DNA from: Rhodospirillaceae bacterium
GTDB lineage: Bacteria > Pseudomonadota > Alphaproteobacteria > SP197
Direction: 5' to 3'
Length of the DNA: 25,089 bases
Assembly: GCA_018700655.1 (NCBI GenBank)
Contig: JABIUG010000157.1
Location: 1-25,089 of the forward strand
In this document: in pieces, positions 8,009 to 15,876 of the stretch
How positions within the stretch are numbered: the stretch's first letter is position 1
How the letters are laid out: the number at the start of each line of letters is the position of its first letter
Notes under the pieces: generated by a model
The model's database searches: none
What the model was told of the DNA's origin: nothing
The model's input: the letters and a program-made list of their open reading frames with translations, nothing else
Translations under genes and position numbers: made by a program

Positions 8009-8559
8009 CGGGGCAGGCCACAGTAATGGTGGTCCCACCATTCACCGTTTTCGATGAAATCCATCGGAAAACCATCGCTCTCCGAAGCGGTGTGGTTGTT
8101 GTGGAGATGCATGGTGGTCGACGGCAGGCCAAAGCCGGTGTGGTTGGCCGGAAGGTCGTTGAAGCGACGGATGAGATACGGCTCGCCATAACGCGCATGA
8201 AAGGTCGGCCCCGGAATGAAACCGTCGTAACCCCAGCTCGGGGTTGGCGGTATCTGGGGGTGGTAGGAATGCAGGAACTGCTTTTCGCGCAGCTCGTAAA
8301 TCTTGACCGGCGGATATTCGTTGTAGAGCTGATGGCGTGCCGGATCGGGCGGCGGATCGAGTGCCGCGCCGTTGATCGGCTGCTTGACTTCGGGGATCTG
8401 AAGCGGCGCCAGAAAGGGTGTCGTCGGCGGGCTGGGCCTCACCTCGAGATCCTGAGGCAGGTCATCAGCCATCAGGAGCTGTGCCGCTGCTCCGGACGGC
8501 GCCATCGCCGGTATTCCGGCCGCTGCCGCGCCCAATTGCAGAAACGCTCGCCGTTTCAT
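8005..8559 (-). CDS. Tat-exported N-terminal fragment of a multicopper oxidase
   Basis: 184 aa from the ATG at 8559. The start MKRRAFLQLGAAAAG is a twin-arginine signal (RRxFLQL), with a probable cleavage after PSGAAA. The rest matches the first cupredoxin domain of spore-coat-A-like oxidases: WGYDGFIPGPTFHARYGE, the first copper motif HLHNNHTASESDGFP (HLH about 151-153) and WWDHHY. A full family member then has a WYHDH motif and two further domains with HxxHxH and HCHxxxH copper motifs; all are absent, as the frame ends GLPR-TGA directly on the start of the Dyp gene. It therefore cannot form a trinuclear copper centre alone. Either a deletion remnant or a stand-alone cupredoxin-like partner of the peroxidase. 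It is divergent from the M24-fold gene, 159 bp away. Confidence 0.82.
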   Translation of the reverse strand: MKRRAFLQLGAAAAGIPAMAPSGAAAQLLMADDLPQDLEVRPSPPTTPFLAPLQIPEVKQPINGAALDPPPDPARHQLYNEYPPVKIYELREKQFLHSYHPQIPPTPSWGYDGFIPGPTFHARYGEPYLIRRFNDLPANHTGFGLPSTTMHLHNNHTASESDGFPMDFIENGEWWDHHYCGLPR

Positions 8560-8718
8560 GACTGCTGCAACTCCCTCACCTTCTCCCGTCATCACTCTGG
8601 CACGACCAGACGTGCTTGCCATTCACATTCGCGCGCGGCGGTGGGCAGCTTTCCTTCTATCGTCGAACGCGCCTAGGATTATCGGGCAGATCACAAGACA
8701 GCCGCACTGGGGGAAACC

Positions 8719-9927
8719 ATGATCCAGACCTATCTTCGCGACCAGCTCGACTGGGACCAGCCGTTCAAGCCGGAAGAATACGCCGATCGTCGCCGGCGCG
8801 TGCGCGAGGCGCTGCAGGCCGCCGGGCTCGATGCGATCTACATCACCAACCCGGCCGATCTCACCTGGCTCACCAACTACGACATGATCTGGTACCACCT
8901 GACCAACCTGACCGGGCTGCTGGTGCGCGCCGACCGTGACGAGGATGTCTTTTTCGACGGCCCCAGCCACACCACGATCGTCTCGACCACGCCGGAAATC
9001 CGCGAGTGCGTTTTCACGCCCTATGACCGGCCCCAGGCCGAGGTGATCGTCGAAGGCATCGCCGCGCGCAGACTGGCAGCCGCCAAAATAGGCGTGCAGC
9101 CCTGGGGTTATTCACCCCATGCCACGGTCTCCGATGATTTGCGCGCACGCCTGGAAGCCGGCGGCGCAACGGTCGAAGACCATTCCTTCCTGGTCGAAGA
9201 ACTGCGTTTCGTGAAGTCGCGCGCCGAAATCGCCGTTGTGCGCAGGACCGCTGCGATCGCCGACAACGCGATGGAGGAAGCACGCGACGCGATTGCCGAA
9301 GGCGTGATGGAGACCGAGCTCGAAGGCATCATCATGGCAAGCATGATGAAATCGGGCGGCGGTTACCCCGGCATCCGCACCATGCTGGGTTCGGGTCCAC
9401 GCGCCGGCACCCACCACAGCCCACCCCAGCATCGGCGCATCCGGCAGGGCGATCTCATCTTTGTCGACTTCTGCGGCTGCCTCCACCGCTACCATGTCAA
9501 CGTCAACCGGACCTTCAGTCTGGGTGAGCCCGATCCGCGCTGGACGACCCTGATGGACAACTCCGCAGGCTGCGTCGATGCCGTGACGGGTGGCGTCAAG
9601 GTCGGTGATCCCCTCTCGAAGGTGCAGGAAGTCGCCGACGCCTATACCGACAAGGTCGGCCTGCGCGATTACGTATGGTTCGTCGGCGGTTATTCGCTGG
9701 GCATCGCCATGCCGCCCGACTGGTGCGGCAGCCACTGGGTCGCCCCGCGCGAAAACCTGGGCGACCGCGTCATCACGCCCGGTCAGGTCTTCAACCTGGA
9801 AAACCAGTTCGACGTCTGGGAAGACTGGCCCGGCGGCTCCGGCGCTGCCTGGATCGACAGTTTCCTGGTGACCGAAAACGGCCTGGAAGTGCTCTCACGC
9901 CTGCCGCGCAATCTCGTGGTGGTGTAG
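8719..9927 (+). CDS. M24-fold creatinase/ectoine-hydrolase-like protein
   Basis: 402 aa with an N-terminal creatinase domain (about 18-155) and a C-terminal pita-bread domain (about 165-395). GGGGG stands 5 nt before the ATG. Compared with the five M24 metal ligands, the first Asp (D250, IFVDF) and first Glu (E361, FNLENQ) remain, but the second Asp is N261 (HVNVNRTF), the His is Y325 (GGYSLGI) and the last Glu is I379 (WIDSFLVT). A dinuclear metal site is therefore unlikely. THHSPPQHRR (231-240) puts a His where creatinase has its catalytic base, and GYSLGIAMPPDW plus LSRLPRNLVVV resemble ectoine hydrolase (DoeA/EutD). A metal-free C-N hydrolase acting on a guanidino, amidine or amide substrate is likely; usual annotations as Xaa-Pro peptidase would mislead. 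A glutathione transferase follows 46 bp downstream, probably in the same operon. Confidence 0.9.
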   Translation: MIQTYLRDQLDWDQPFKPEEYADRRRRVREALQAAGLDAIYITNPADLTWLTNYDMIWYHLTNLTGLLVRADRDEDVFFDGPSHTTIVSTTPEIRECVFTPYDRPQAEVIVEGIAARRLAAAKIGVQPWGYSPHATVSDDLRARLEAGGATVEDHSFLVEELRFVKSRAEIAVVRRTAAIADNAMEEARDAIAEGVMETELEGIIMASMMKSGGGYPGIRTMLGSGPRAGTHHSPPQHRRIRQGDLIFVDFCGCLHRYHVNVNRTFSLGEPDPRWTTLMDNSAGCVDAVTGGVKVGDPLSKVQEVADAYTDKVGLRDYVWFVGGYSLGIAMPPDWCGSHWVAPRENLGDRVITPGQVFNLENQFDVWEDWPGGSGAAWIDSFLVTENGLEVLSRLPRNLVVV

Positions 9928-9973
9928 AAAGAACGCCGACAACGTAACGCCATCTTTTGCGGAGAGCATAACT

Positions 9974-10633
9974 ATGACCGTTGATATCTACTGGGGCAGT
10001 GGATCGCCTTTTGCCTGGAGCGTCATGCTGGCGCTGGAACTCAAGGGCGTGCCCTACAACAGCCACCTGCTCTCGTTCTCCGATGGCGACCTCAAGACAC
10101 CGGAGTCTCTCGCCATGAACCCGCGCGGCAAGGTGCCGGTTGTCCGCAATGGCGATTTCACGCTGTCGGAATCCAACGCCATCCTGGCCTGGCTGGAGAA
10201 AAAGCAGCCCGCGCCTGCGCTGTTTGGTTCAACCGCCGAGGGAACCGGCGTCATCTGGCGGGCCGTGCTGGAACATGCCGCTTATTTCCAGCACCACACC
10301 CACGGCATTTCCGGTGCCGTATTCTACAAAAAAATGGACGAGATGCGCGACGAGGTTCGCGAATCAGCCAAGGCGGTCGGTGAAGAAATGGATCGCTACG
10401 AGACTGCCCTGGCTGCCTCCGAATGGCTGGTCGGATCGGCCATGAGTGCAGCCGATATCGTTGCCTACCCCCATTTCGAGCTCTTCTTTCGCCTGATGGC
10501 CCGCGACGACGTGAAACCCGAGAAACTGGGCTTCGACAGCGGTTGGGCTGCCTATCCCGCCCTGTCCGCATGGCGCTCACGCATCCAGGCGATCCCCGGC
10601 TACGACAATACTTATCCGCCACATTGGAAGTAA
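9974..10633 (+). CDS. Glutathione S-transferase family protein
   Basis: 219 aa, cytosolic GST architecture: thioredoxin-like N-terminal domain (1-80) with GSGSPFAWSVML (candidate catalytic Ser near residue 9-11), MNPRGKVPVV (cis-Pro loop) and LSESNAILAWL (the Glu-Ser pair that binds the gamma-glutamyl group), followed by an all-helical domain with the capping motif SAADIVAYPHFELF. GGAGA lies 8 nt before the ATG. It lies 46 bp behind the M24-fold gene and is likely cotranscribed. Subfamily (Ser-type, zeta/theta/Nu-like) and substrate are not determined. It converges with the M20 peptidase gene across 60 bp without a clear terminator. Confidence 0.93.
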   Translation: MTVDIYWGSGSPFAWSVMLALELKGVPYNSHLLSFSDGDLKTPESLAMNPRGKVPVVRNGDFTLSESNAILAWLEKKQPAPALFGSTAEGTGVIWRAVLEHAAYFQHHTHGISGAVFYKKMDEMRDEVRESAKAVGEEMDRYETALAASEWLVGSAMSAADIVAYPHFELFFRLMARDDVKPEKLGFDSGWAAYPALSAWRSRIQAIPGYDNTYPPHWK

Positions 10634-10693
10634 CGTCCGCTAAAGAAGGGCGGCATGGTCCGATTTCACCGAACGGGCCAACTAAGCCACGTT

Positions 10694-11836
10694 TTACTCC
10701 AGCGTCCTGAACATCCCGGCCAGCAGCTTGGCGCGGGGCACCATCGAGGAATAAAGCACGTGTTCCTCGTGGGTGTGGGCACCATCGCCCATCAGGCCCA
10801 TGCCGTCGAGGGTGGGGATGCCGAGCGCGCCGGTGAAGTTGCCATCACTGCCGCCGCCTGATGGGCCGTGGCCGGGGTCGAAGCCGATCTCGGCGGCGAT
10901 GGTTTCGGCCTGCTCATATAGCGCCATGGTGCCTTCGCTGGCTTCGAACAGGGGTCGCACGACGCCGGGTTCGACCGTGACGCTGCAATCGGCGTTGAAG
11001 GGCTCGATGACGGCCATGTTGGCGCGGATCTCGTCCAGCGCTTCGGCGAAGGGGGCAACGGCCAGCACCTGGGCGCTGCACTGGATTGGCACGACGTTGA
11101 CGAAGGTGCCACCTTCGATGGTGCCGACGCTGTAGGTCACGCCGGTCTCTTTGTTGGTCAGATCCTCAATCGCGATGATCTGGCGCGCCATTTCGGCGAT
11201 CGCGCTGCGCCCCCGGGCGAGCTGGCTGCCGGCGTGAGCGGATTTGCCCGAGACGTGCACAGTGAAACGCAGGAAAGCATAACGGCCTGTCACCAGCCTG
11301 CCGGTCTCGCCCTTGGCGGGTTCGGGCACGAGAACGCATTTGTGCGCCCTGGCGACCTCTTCGATCCGCTTCTGGTTCGACGGGCTGCCGACTTCTTCAT
11401 CCGAAATAAACATGAAGGTCACGGGAAGTTCCGGCGTCTCGCCCGCGCGCAACAACTGACGCAGGGCGTAATAGGCCGTGAACATGCCGCCCTTCATGTC
11501 GTAGATACCGGGGCCATAGACCTTGTCGCCCTCACGCCGGAACGGCAGCTGGTCATCAAGCGTGCCGACCATGTGCACCGTGTCGAGATGACCCAGCACG
11601 AGCACGCCCGGCCCCTCCTGCCTGCCCGGCACACGGCCCAGCACGATGTCGCCGTAACCGTCCCTGCCCGGCTCGCGCGTGATCTCCGCACCCAGACGCT
11701 CCATCGCCTGAACGGCCTTGTCCATCATCAGGTTGACGCCTTCGACATGGACCGTGGGGCTTTCGGTCAAGACCCAGTCGCGGATGCCTTCCAGGATCTC
11801 GTCGGCGTCGTATTGGGGCTCGTTGCGGGCAACCAT
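10694..11836 (-). CDS. M20 family metallopeptidase, carboxypeptidase G2-like
   Basis: 380 aa, cytoplasmic, no signal peptide. All zinc ligands are visible: H83 in GHLDTV with catalytic D85, bridging D113 in GPGIYDMKGG, catalytic E147 and ligand E148 in FISDEEVGS, E172 in VPEPA, and a His in the C-terminal AHTHEEHV (about 354-359). The dimerisation (lid) domain is about 185-295, with RYAFLRFTVHVSGKSAHAG. The arrangement is that of glutamate carboxypeptidase (CPG2/M20A) and related amidohydrolases that release an amino acid from an N-acyl or peptide conjugate. GGAG lies 5 nt before the ATG at 11836. It is divergent from the old yellow enzyme with 77 bp between the starts, so the two share a regulatory region. 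Exact substrate unknown. Confidence 0.93.
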   Translation of the reverse strand: MVARNEPQYDADEILEGIRDWVLTESPTVHVEGVNLMMDKAVQAMERLGAEITREPGRDGYGDIVLGRVPGRQEGPGVLVLGHLDTVHMVGTLDDQLPFRREGDKVYGPGIYDMKGGMFTAYYALRQLLRAGETPELPVTFMFISDEEVGSPSNQKRIEEVARAHKCVLVPEPAKGETGRLVTGRYAFLRFTVHVSGKSAHAGSQLARGRSAIAEMARQIIAIEDLTNKETGVTYSVGTIEGGTFVNVVPIQCSAQVLAVAPFAEALDEIRANMAVIEPFNADCSVTVEPGVVRPLFEASEGTMALYEQAETIAAEIGFDPGHGPSGGGSDGNFTGALGIPTLDGMGLMGDGAHTHEEHVLYSSMVPRAKLLAGMFRTLE

Positions 11837-11913
11837 CTTGGCTCCAGACGTGCTTGCGGCGTGGAAACAATGCCGTCATGGTGACCGGCCCAACACCGCG
11901 ACTCAAGGGTTCC

Positions 11914-13050
11914 ATGCTCGAAACACCCGCCCTCTTCCAACCGCTCGCCCTGCGCGGCGTGACCTTGAAGAACCGTATCGTGGTCTCGCCGATGTGCCAG
12001 TACTCGGCGCTCGACGGCCAGATCAACGACTGGCACCGCGGTCATCACACGACCCTGGCACGAGGCGGTGTCGGGCTGGTGATCGTCGAAGCAACCGCGG
12101 TTGAAGAACGCGGCAGGATCACCCACGGCGATACCGGCCTGTGGAACGACGACCAGGTTGCCGGCATGGCCGAGATCGCCGCCATCATCGCCCGGCACGG
12201 CGCAACACCGGGCATCCAGATCGGCCACGCCGGGCGCAAGGCGAGCGCGCAGCGTCCCTGGGAGGGCAATGTCGCACTGGGCCAAAGCGATGCCGATCGC
12301 GGTGACGCGCCCTGGCAGACCGTGGCGCCGACCGCCGAACCCTTCATGGAAGGCTGGCACTGTCCCGATGAACTGAGCGACACCGAGATCGTTGCTTTGG
12401 TTGATGCCTTTGCTGCAGCGGCAGCGCGGGCGCACAAGGCCGGCTTTCGTATGCTCGAAATCCACGGTGCCCACGGCTATCTGATCCACAGTTTCCTCTC
12501 TCCGATCTCCAACCGGCGCAACGACCGCTGGGGCGGTGACCGCGAGGGCCGCATGGCTTTTGCGCTGGCCGTGACCGAAGCAGTCCGGGGCCAATGGCCC
12601 GACGATCTTCCCCTGTTCTTCCGGGTCTCGAGTGTCGATCACGTCGAGGGCGGCTGGCAGATCGAAGATACCATCGCGCTCGCCGTTGTGCTTCATGGCC
12701 TGGGGGTCGATGCGATCGATTGTTCTTCCGGGGGCGTGGCCGGCATGGTGACCGCTGCAAGGGTCAAACGCGACCAGGGTTTCCAGGTCGCCTATGCCGA
12801 GGCGGTCAAACGCGAGACACCGCTTGCCAGCATGGCGGTCGGCCTAATCCTCGATCCCGGCCATGCCAACGCAATCGTCGCCGAGGGCCGGGCCGATCTC
12901 GTCGCCCTGGGTCGTGAACTGCTGCGCAACCCGTTCTGGCCGCTCCAGGCCGCCGAGGCACTGGACTTCGACCCCGATTACGGCCAATGGCCCGACCCCT
13001 ATGGCTGGTGGCTCGACCGGCGCACAAAGTCAGGCTTCAATCCGCTCTGA
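11914..13050 (+). CDS. NADH:flavin oxidoreductase, YqjM-type old yellow enzyme
   Basis: 378 aa from the ATG at 11914, chosen because AAGGG lies 4 nt upstream and the family starts with LFQPLxLRGxxLKNRI; the frame is open further upstream without conserved sequence. FMN TIM barrel with VSPMCQYSA (Cys near 28, the redox-tuning Cys of YqjM-class enzymes), QIGHAGRKA, EIHGAHGYLIHSFLSPISN (the His pair that holds the substrate carbonyl), NRRNDRWGG, and C-terminal VALGRELLRNPFWPL. It reduces activated C=C bonds of enones or unsaturated acids with NAD(P)H. It is divergent from the M20 gene and ends against a strong inverted repeat at 13058-13104. Confidence 0.95.
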   Translation: MLETPALFQPLALRGVTLKNRIVVSPMCQYSALDGQINDWHRGHHTTLARGGVGLVIVEATAVEERGRITHGDTGLWNDDQVAGMAEIAAIIARHGATPGIQIGHAGRKASAQRPWEGNVALGQSDADRGDAPWQTVAPTAEPFMEGWHCPDELSDTEIVALVDAFAAAAARAHKAGFRMLEIHGAHGYLIHSFLSPISNRRNDRWGGDREGRMAFALAVTEAVRGQWPDDLPLFFRVSSVDHVEGGWQIEDTIALAVVLHGLGVDAIDCSSGGVAGMVTAARVKRDQGFQVAYAEAVKRETPLASMAVGLILDPGHANAIVAEGRADLVALGRELLRNPFWPLQAAEALDFDPDYGQWPDPYGWWLDRRTKSGFNPL

Positions 13051-13057
13051 GCGTTAA

Positions 13058-13104
13058 TGCACCCCCTCACCCTCCCGCGCCGAAGGCGTAGGAGGGTGAG
13101 TGCA
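13058..13104. repeat. Intergenic inverted repeat, probable bidirectional terminator
   Basis: CTCACCCTCC (13066-13075) pairs with GGAGGGTGAG (13091-13100), with flanking TGCA on both sides, around a GC-rich loop. It fills the 59-bp gap between the convergent old yellow enzyme and TauD-like genes. Its 14-mer CCCTCACCCTCCCG (13064-13077) recurs in reverse complement at 23880-23893, so it belongs to a repeat family dispersed in this genome. There is no U-run. Confidence 0.7.
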
Positions 13105-13109
13105 GTTGT

Positions 13110-14111
13110 TTACGCCGCTTCCCAGCTTCGCTGTTCGCCCTCGTAGAGCGGGCCTGGGTTGCCCCACACCGTTGTCCGCCACATGACGCGCCCGACGTTC
13201 TGCGCATCGAACCAGGTAGCCGTGTGGATCAGGCAGCGGTTGTCGTAGATCACGAGATCACTGGCATCCCAGTCGTGGGCATAGGTGAAAGCATCGGCGG
13301 TGAAGTGGGTCATGAGTTCATAGAGCAGTTTGGCGCCGTCGCCGTGGAGCCCCGGCTCCATGCCGACAAAGGGGCCATGGACCCAATCCATCTGCTCGCG
13401 CTCACAGAGATAGAGTGCCTTCTTGCCCGTGACGGGGTGAATGCGCACGACGGGCTGGGGCTGGGGACCATCCCTCTCGTTCAATACCTGGAGCGGTTTG
13501 CCAGCTTCGATCTCGTCTTCGCCATAACCCTTGAAAGGCGCAACATGGATGCCCTGCAGTTCATCGGCAATCGCCTTCAGGCGCAGCGGCAGGGCCTCAT
13601 AGGCCCCGACGCCATCGGCATAGAGCGTCTGGCCCTGGCCCTTGGGCGAGGGCTGGTGGGCGTAGAAGAGCGATACATCGGGCGGTGGACGACGGAAACT
13701 CTGGTCGGTGTGCCAGCCGCGGCGTTGGGGGAACTGCACCGGCAGCCCGCCATCAGGCAGACGCGGCGGATCGGGCAGTTCGGGCGGGTCGAAGTTCATC
13801 GGCGCCAGGTTGGAAATGCGGATGATCTGCGAGTGCTCGGGATGCAGCAGGTTCGAGCGGTTGCTCGTCTGGGCGTAATCCTCAACCTCGGCGCCAAAGG
13901 GGTGCGACAGGCGAACCAGCAGTTCGGCGTGGTCGGAAATCGCGTGTAGACCCCTGATCAGGAGAAAGCCACCATGCGTGTCCATCGCGGCGGGCAACGC
14001 TTCGGGCCGGGCCTCGACCGCCTCGACAAATCTGTGCCCGTCATCAACCGCAATCAGTCCGCCAAAGCTCGCGCCGGGCAAGGGTTTGGTGTTGAAGGTT
14101 TCACCAGACAT
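13110..14111 (-). CDS. TauD/TfdA-family Fe(II)/2-oxoglutarate dioxygenase, downstream paralogue
   Basis: 333 aa from the ATG at 14111. The facial triad is H134 and D136 in GWHTDQSFRRPPP and H296 in NRCLIHTATW; the 2-oxoglutarate-binding Arg is R312 in MWRTTVWG. Conserved blocks KGQGQTLYADG and HDWDASDLVIYDN complete a TauD/TfdA barrel. It would hydroxylate a small organic substrate at an unactivated carbon, with cleavage of the hydroxylated product possible as for taurine. Its start overlaps the stop of the upstream paralogue by one base (TGATG). The two proteins share long identical runs, so they are a tandem duplication that may act on related substrates or form a heteromer. It is the last gene of the operon before the inverted repeat at 13058. 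Confidence 0.94.
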   Translation of the reverse strand: MSGETFNTKPLPGASFGGLIAVDDGHRFVEAVEARPEALPAAMDTHGGFLLIRGLHAISDHAELLVRLSHPFGAEVEDYAQTSNRSNLLHPEHSQIIRISNLAPMNFDPPELPDPPRLPDGGLPVQFPQRRGWHTDQSFRRPPPDVSLFYAHQPSPKGQGQTLYADGVGAYEALPLRLKAIADELQGIHVAPFKGYGEDEIEAGKPLQVLNERDGPQPQPVVRIHPVTGKKALYLCEREQMDWVHGPFVGMEPGLHGDGAKLLYELMTHFTADAFTYAHDWDASDLVIYDNRCLIHTATWFDAQNVGRVMWRTTVWGNPGPLYEGEQRSWEAA

Positions 14112-15106
14112 CACGCCACCATCCAGCTTCGTTCCTCACCATCATAAAGCGGGCCGGGGTTACCCCAGACCGTCGTGCGCCACATCAGCCGGTCGTGGTT
14201 TTCGGCATCGAACCAGGTGGCGCTGTGGATCGTCGAACGGTTGTCATAGATCACCATGTCACCGTCATCCCAATCATGGGCATAGGTGAAGGCATCTGAG
14301 GTGTAGTGTTCCATCAGCTCATAAAGCAGCGCCGCACCATCGCCGTGAATTCCTGGTTCCATGCCAACCAGCGGACCTTCGATCCAGTCCATCTGACCGG
14401 CCTCGCAGAGATAAAGCGCCTTCGTCCCGGTTTCGGGATGGACCCGGATCACCGGCTGGCGCTGCGGTGCTTCACGCGACTCAAGCTCACGCGGCGTCTT
14501 GCCGGCACGCACGTCGTATTCTGCACGCCCGCTGCCCGGCACGATGTGCAGCCCCTCGAGACCCTCGACCGCATCCTTCAAATCTGCGGGCAGATTCTCG
14601 TAAGCGCCGATCCCATCGGCGTAGAGCGTCTGGCCCTGCCCTTTGGGTGCCGAATGCACGGCATAAAACAGTGAGATATCGGGTGGCGGGCGACGGAAAC
14701 TCTGATCGGTGTGCCAGCCGCGCCGGTGGGGGAATTGGATCGGCAGGCCGCCATCCCCGCGTCGCGGCGGATCGGGTTGCGCTGGTGGCATCCGGTTATG
14801 GGGCGCCATGTTGGAAAGTACGAGAATCTCGGGAATCCCGGCATGCACCAGATTGGGTTCCGTCGCCGTCAGCCGGTAGTTCTCGACTTCCGACCCGAAC
14901 AGACGGCTCAGGCGCAGCAGAAGATCGGGTTCCCCTGCAATGCCATGCAGCCCTTTCAGCACCAGCAGTCCGTGTCCGTCGTTCAGCGCCGTCGAGAGAC
15001 GCCGGGGTTCAGCCTCAGCCGTCGCGACAAACGCCGCCGCACCATCAGTTTTTATCAGGCCGCCAAAGGTTGCGCTGGGCAATGGCTTGACGGCGATCGC
15101 GCTCAT
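14111..15106 (-). CDS. TauD/TfdA-family Fe(II)/2-oxoglutarate dioxygenase, upstream paralogue
   Basis: 331 aa from the ATG at 15106; its ATGA overlaps the SDR stop, which decides this start over a TTG at 15121. Triad H132 and D134 in GWHTDQSFRRPPP, H294 in NRSTIHSATW; Arg about 310 in LMWRTTVWG. The same KGQGQTLYADG, ALYLCE, MDW-GP-VGMEPG-HGDGA and WGNPGPLY-GE-RSW blocks occur in the following gene, while the substrate-facing stretch about 80-115 and the 185-215 region differ. This fits duplication followed by divergence of specificity. Together with the SDR it could hydroxylate and then oxidise a carbinol (inference). Confidence 0.94.
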   Translation of the reverse strand: MSAIAVKPLPSATFGGLIKTDGAAAFVATAEAEPRRLSTALNDGHGLLVLKGLHGIAGEPDLLLRLSRLFGSEVENYRLTATEPNLVHAGIPEILVLSNMAPHNRMPPAQPDPPRRGDGGLPIQFPHRRGWHTDQSFRRPPPDISLFYAVHSAPKGQGQTLYADGIGAYENLPADLKDAVEGLEGLHIVPGSGRAEYDVRAGKTPRELESREAPQRQPVIRVHPETGTKALYLCEAGQMDWIEGPLVGMEPGIHGDGAALLYELMEHYTSDAFTYAHDWDDGDMVIYDNRSTIHSATWFDAENHDRLMWRTTVWGNPGPLYDGEERSWMVA

Positions 15107-15876
15107 GATGGTTTGGGCCAATAACGTGTCGCGAGCCAGCCGCCATCGACGGCAATGACCTGGCCGTTGACGTAGCGCGCATCATCCGAACACAGGAAGG
15201 CCACGACCCCGGCGATGTCGTCAGGCTGGCCCACACCCATCGGCGTGTTCTTGATCATGGCTTCGTCGTACCAGGGGTCGTTACGGATACGGTCCGCGGT
15301 CATGGGGGTGTCGATTACACCCGGTGCTATCGCGTTGACGTTGATCCCCTGTGGCCCGCAATCGGCCGCCATCTGGCGTGTCAGTTGGGCCACGCCCGCC
15401 TTGGCCGCGGCATAGGCGGCGGAATCGGGAAAGCCGACCAACCCGAAGACCGAACTGATCTGGACGATCCTGCCGCCAGGTTTGGTGAGATGCGGCAAGG
15501 CTGCGCGTGACATGCGAAAGACCGACGAGACGTTCATGTCGATCACGCTGTCCCACTCGTCGTCGTTGGCGGCAGCAACACCGCCGCCACGTCCGGTGAT
15601 GCCGGCATTGTTGACCAGCATGTCGAGCTTGCCATGGGCCGTGAGTGCCTGGCTGACAATACGTTCGGGCGACGTGCGGTCGGCAACATCAGCGACCATC
15701 GCGCGAAAGCTGGAGCCGTAGGCCATCGTCGACGTCTCGGAGAGCTCATGCTCTTTGACATCCACCGCCAGAACCGAGGCGCCTTCCGACGCCAGACGCA
15801 ATGCCGTCGCCCGACCGATGCCGCCGGCTGCGCCGGTGACAATCACCGACTTTCCGGCAAAGCGGCGTCCGCTCAT
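15103..15876 (-). CDS. Short-chain dehydrogenase/reductase (SDR)
   Basis: 257 aa, classical SDR. Cofactor motif TGAAGGIG (14-21), acidic residue after beta-2 (AVDV, D39) indicating NAD(H) preference, NNAG (89-92), catalytic Ser in ISSVFG (141-142), Y155 and K159 in YAAAK, and PGVIDTPMT for the nicotinamide side. C-terminus ends in VDGGWLATRYWPKPS. Start overlaps the deacetylase-family gene stop by ATGA and its own stop overlaps the first dioxygenase by ATGA, so all four genes are one translationally coupled unit. Resembles 3-oxoacyl-ACP reductase/FabG-type and glucose dehydrogenase-type SDRs; the real substrate is probably an alcohol made by the neighbouring dioxygenases (inference). Confidence 0.94.
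   Translation of the reverse strand: MSGRRFAGKSVIVTGAAGGIGRATALRLASEGASVLAVDVKEHELSETSTMAYGSSFRAMVADVADRTSPERIVSQALTAHGKLDMLVNNAGITGRGGGVAAANDDEWDSVIDMNVSSVFRMSRAALPHLTKPGGRIVQISSVFGLVGFPDSAAYAAAKAGVAQLTRQMAADCGPQGINVNAIAPGVIDTPMTADRIRNDPWYDEAMIKNTPMGVGQPDDIAGVVAFLCSDDARYVNGQVIAVDGGWLATRYWPKPS

Noticed and set aside
6902..8026. Long plus-strand open frame of 374 codons antisense to the Dyp peroxidase
   Set aside because: It mirrors a well-conserved minus-strand gene with all catalytic motifs; the antisense translation has no recognisable domain and no ribosome-binding site. Long antisense frames are common at this GC content.
8719..9927. DMSP lyase DddP or Xaa-Pro aminopeptidase assignment for the M24-fold protein
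   Set aside because: Both need metal-binding residues that are replaced here.
11767..12696. 309-codon minus-strand open frame across the old yellow enzyme
   Set aside because: Antisense shadow of a clear FMN oxidoreductase gene; its translation resembles no family and it also overlaps the divergent promoter and M20 gene start.
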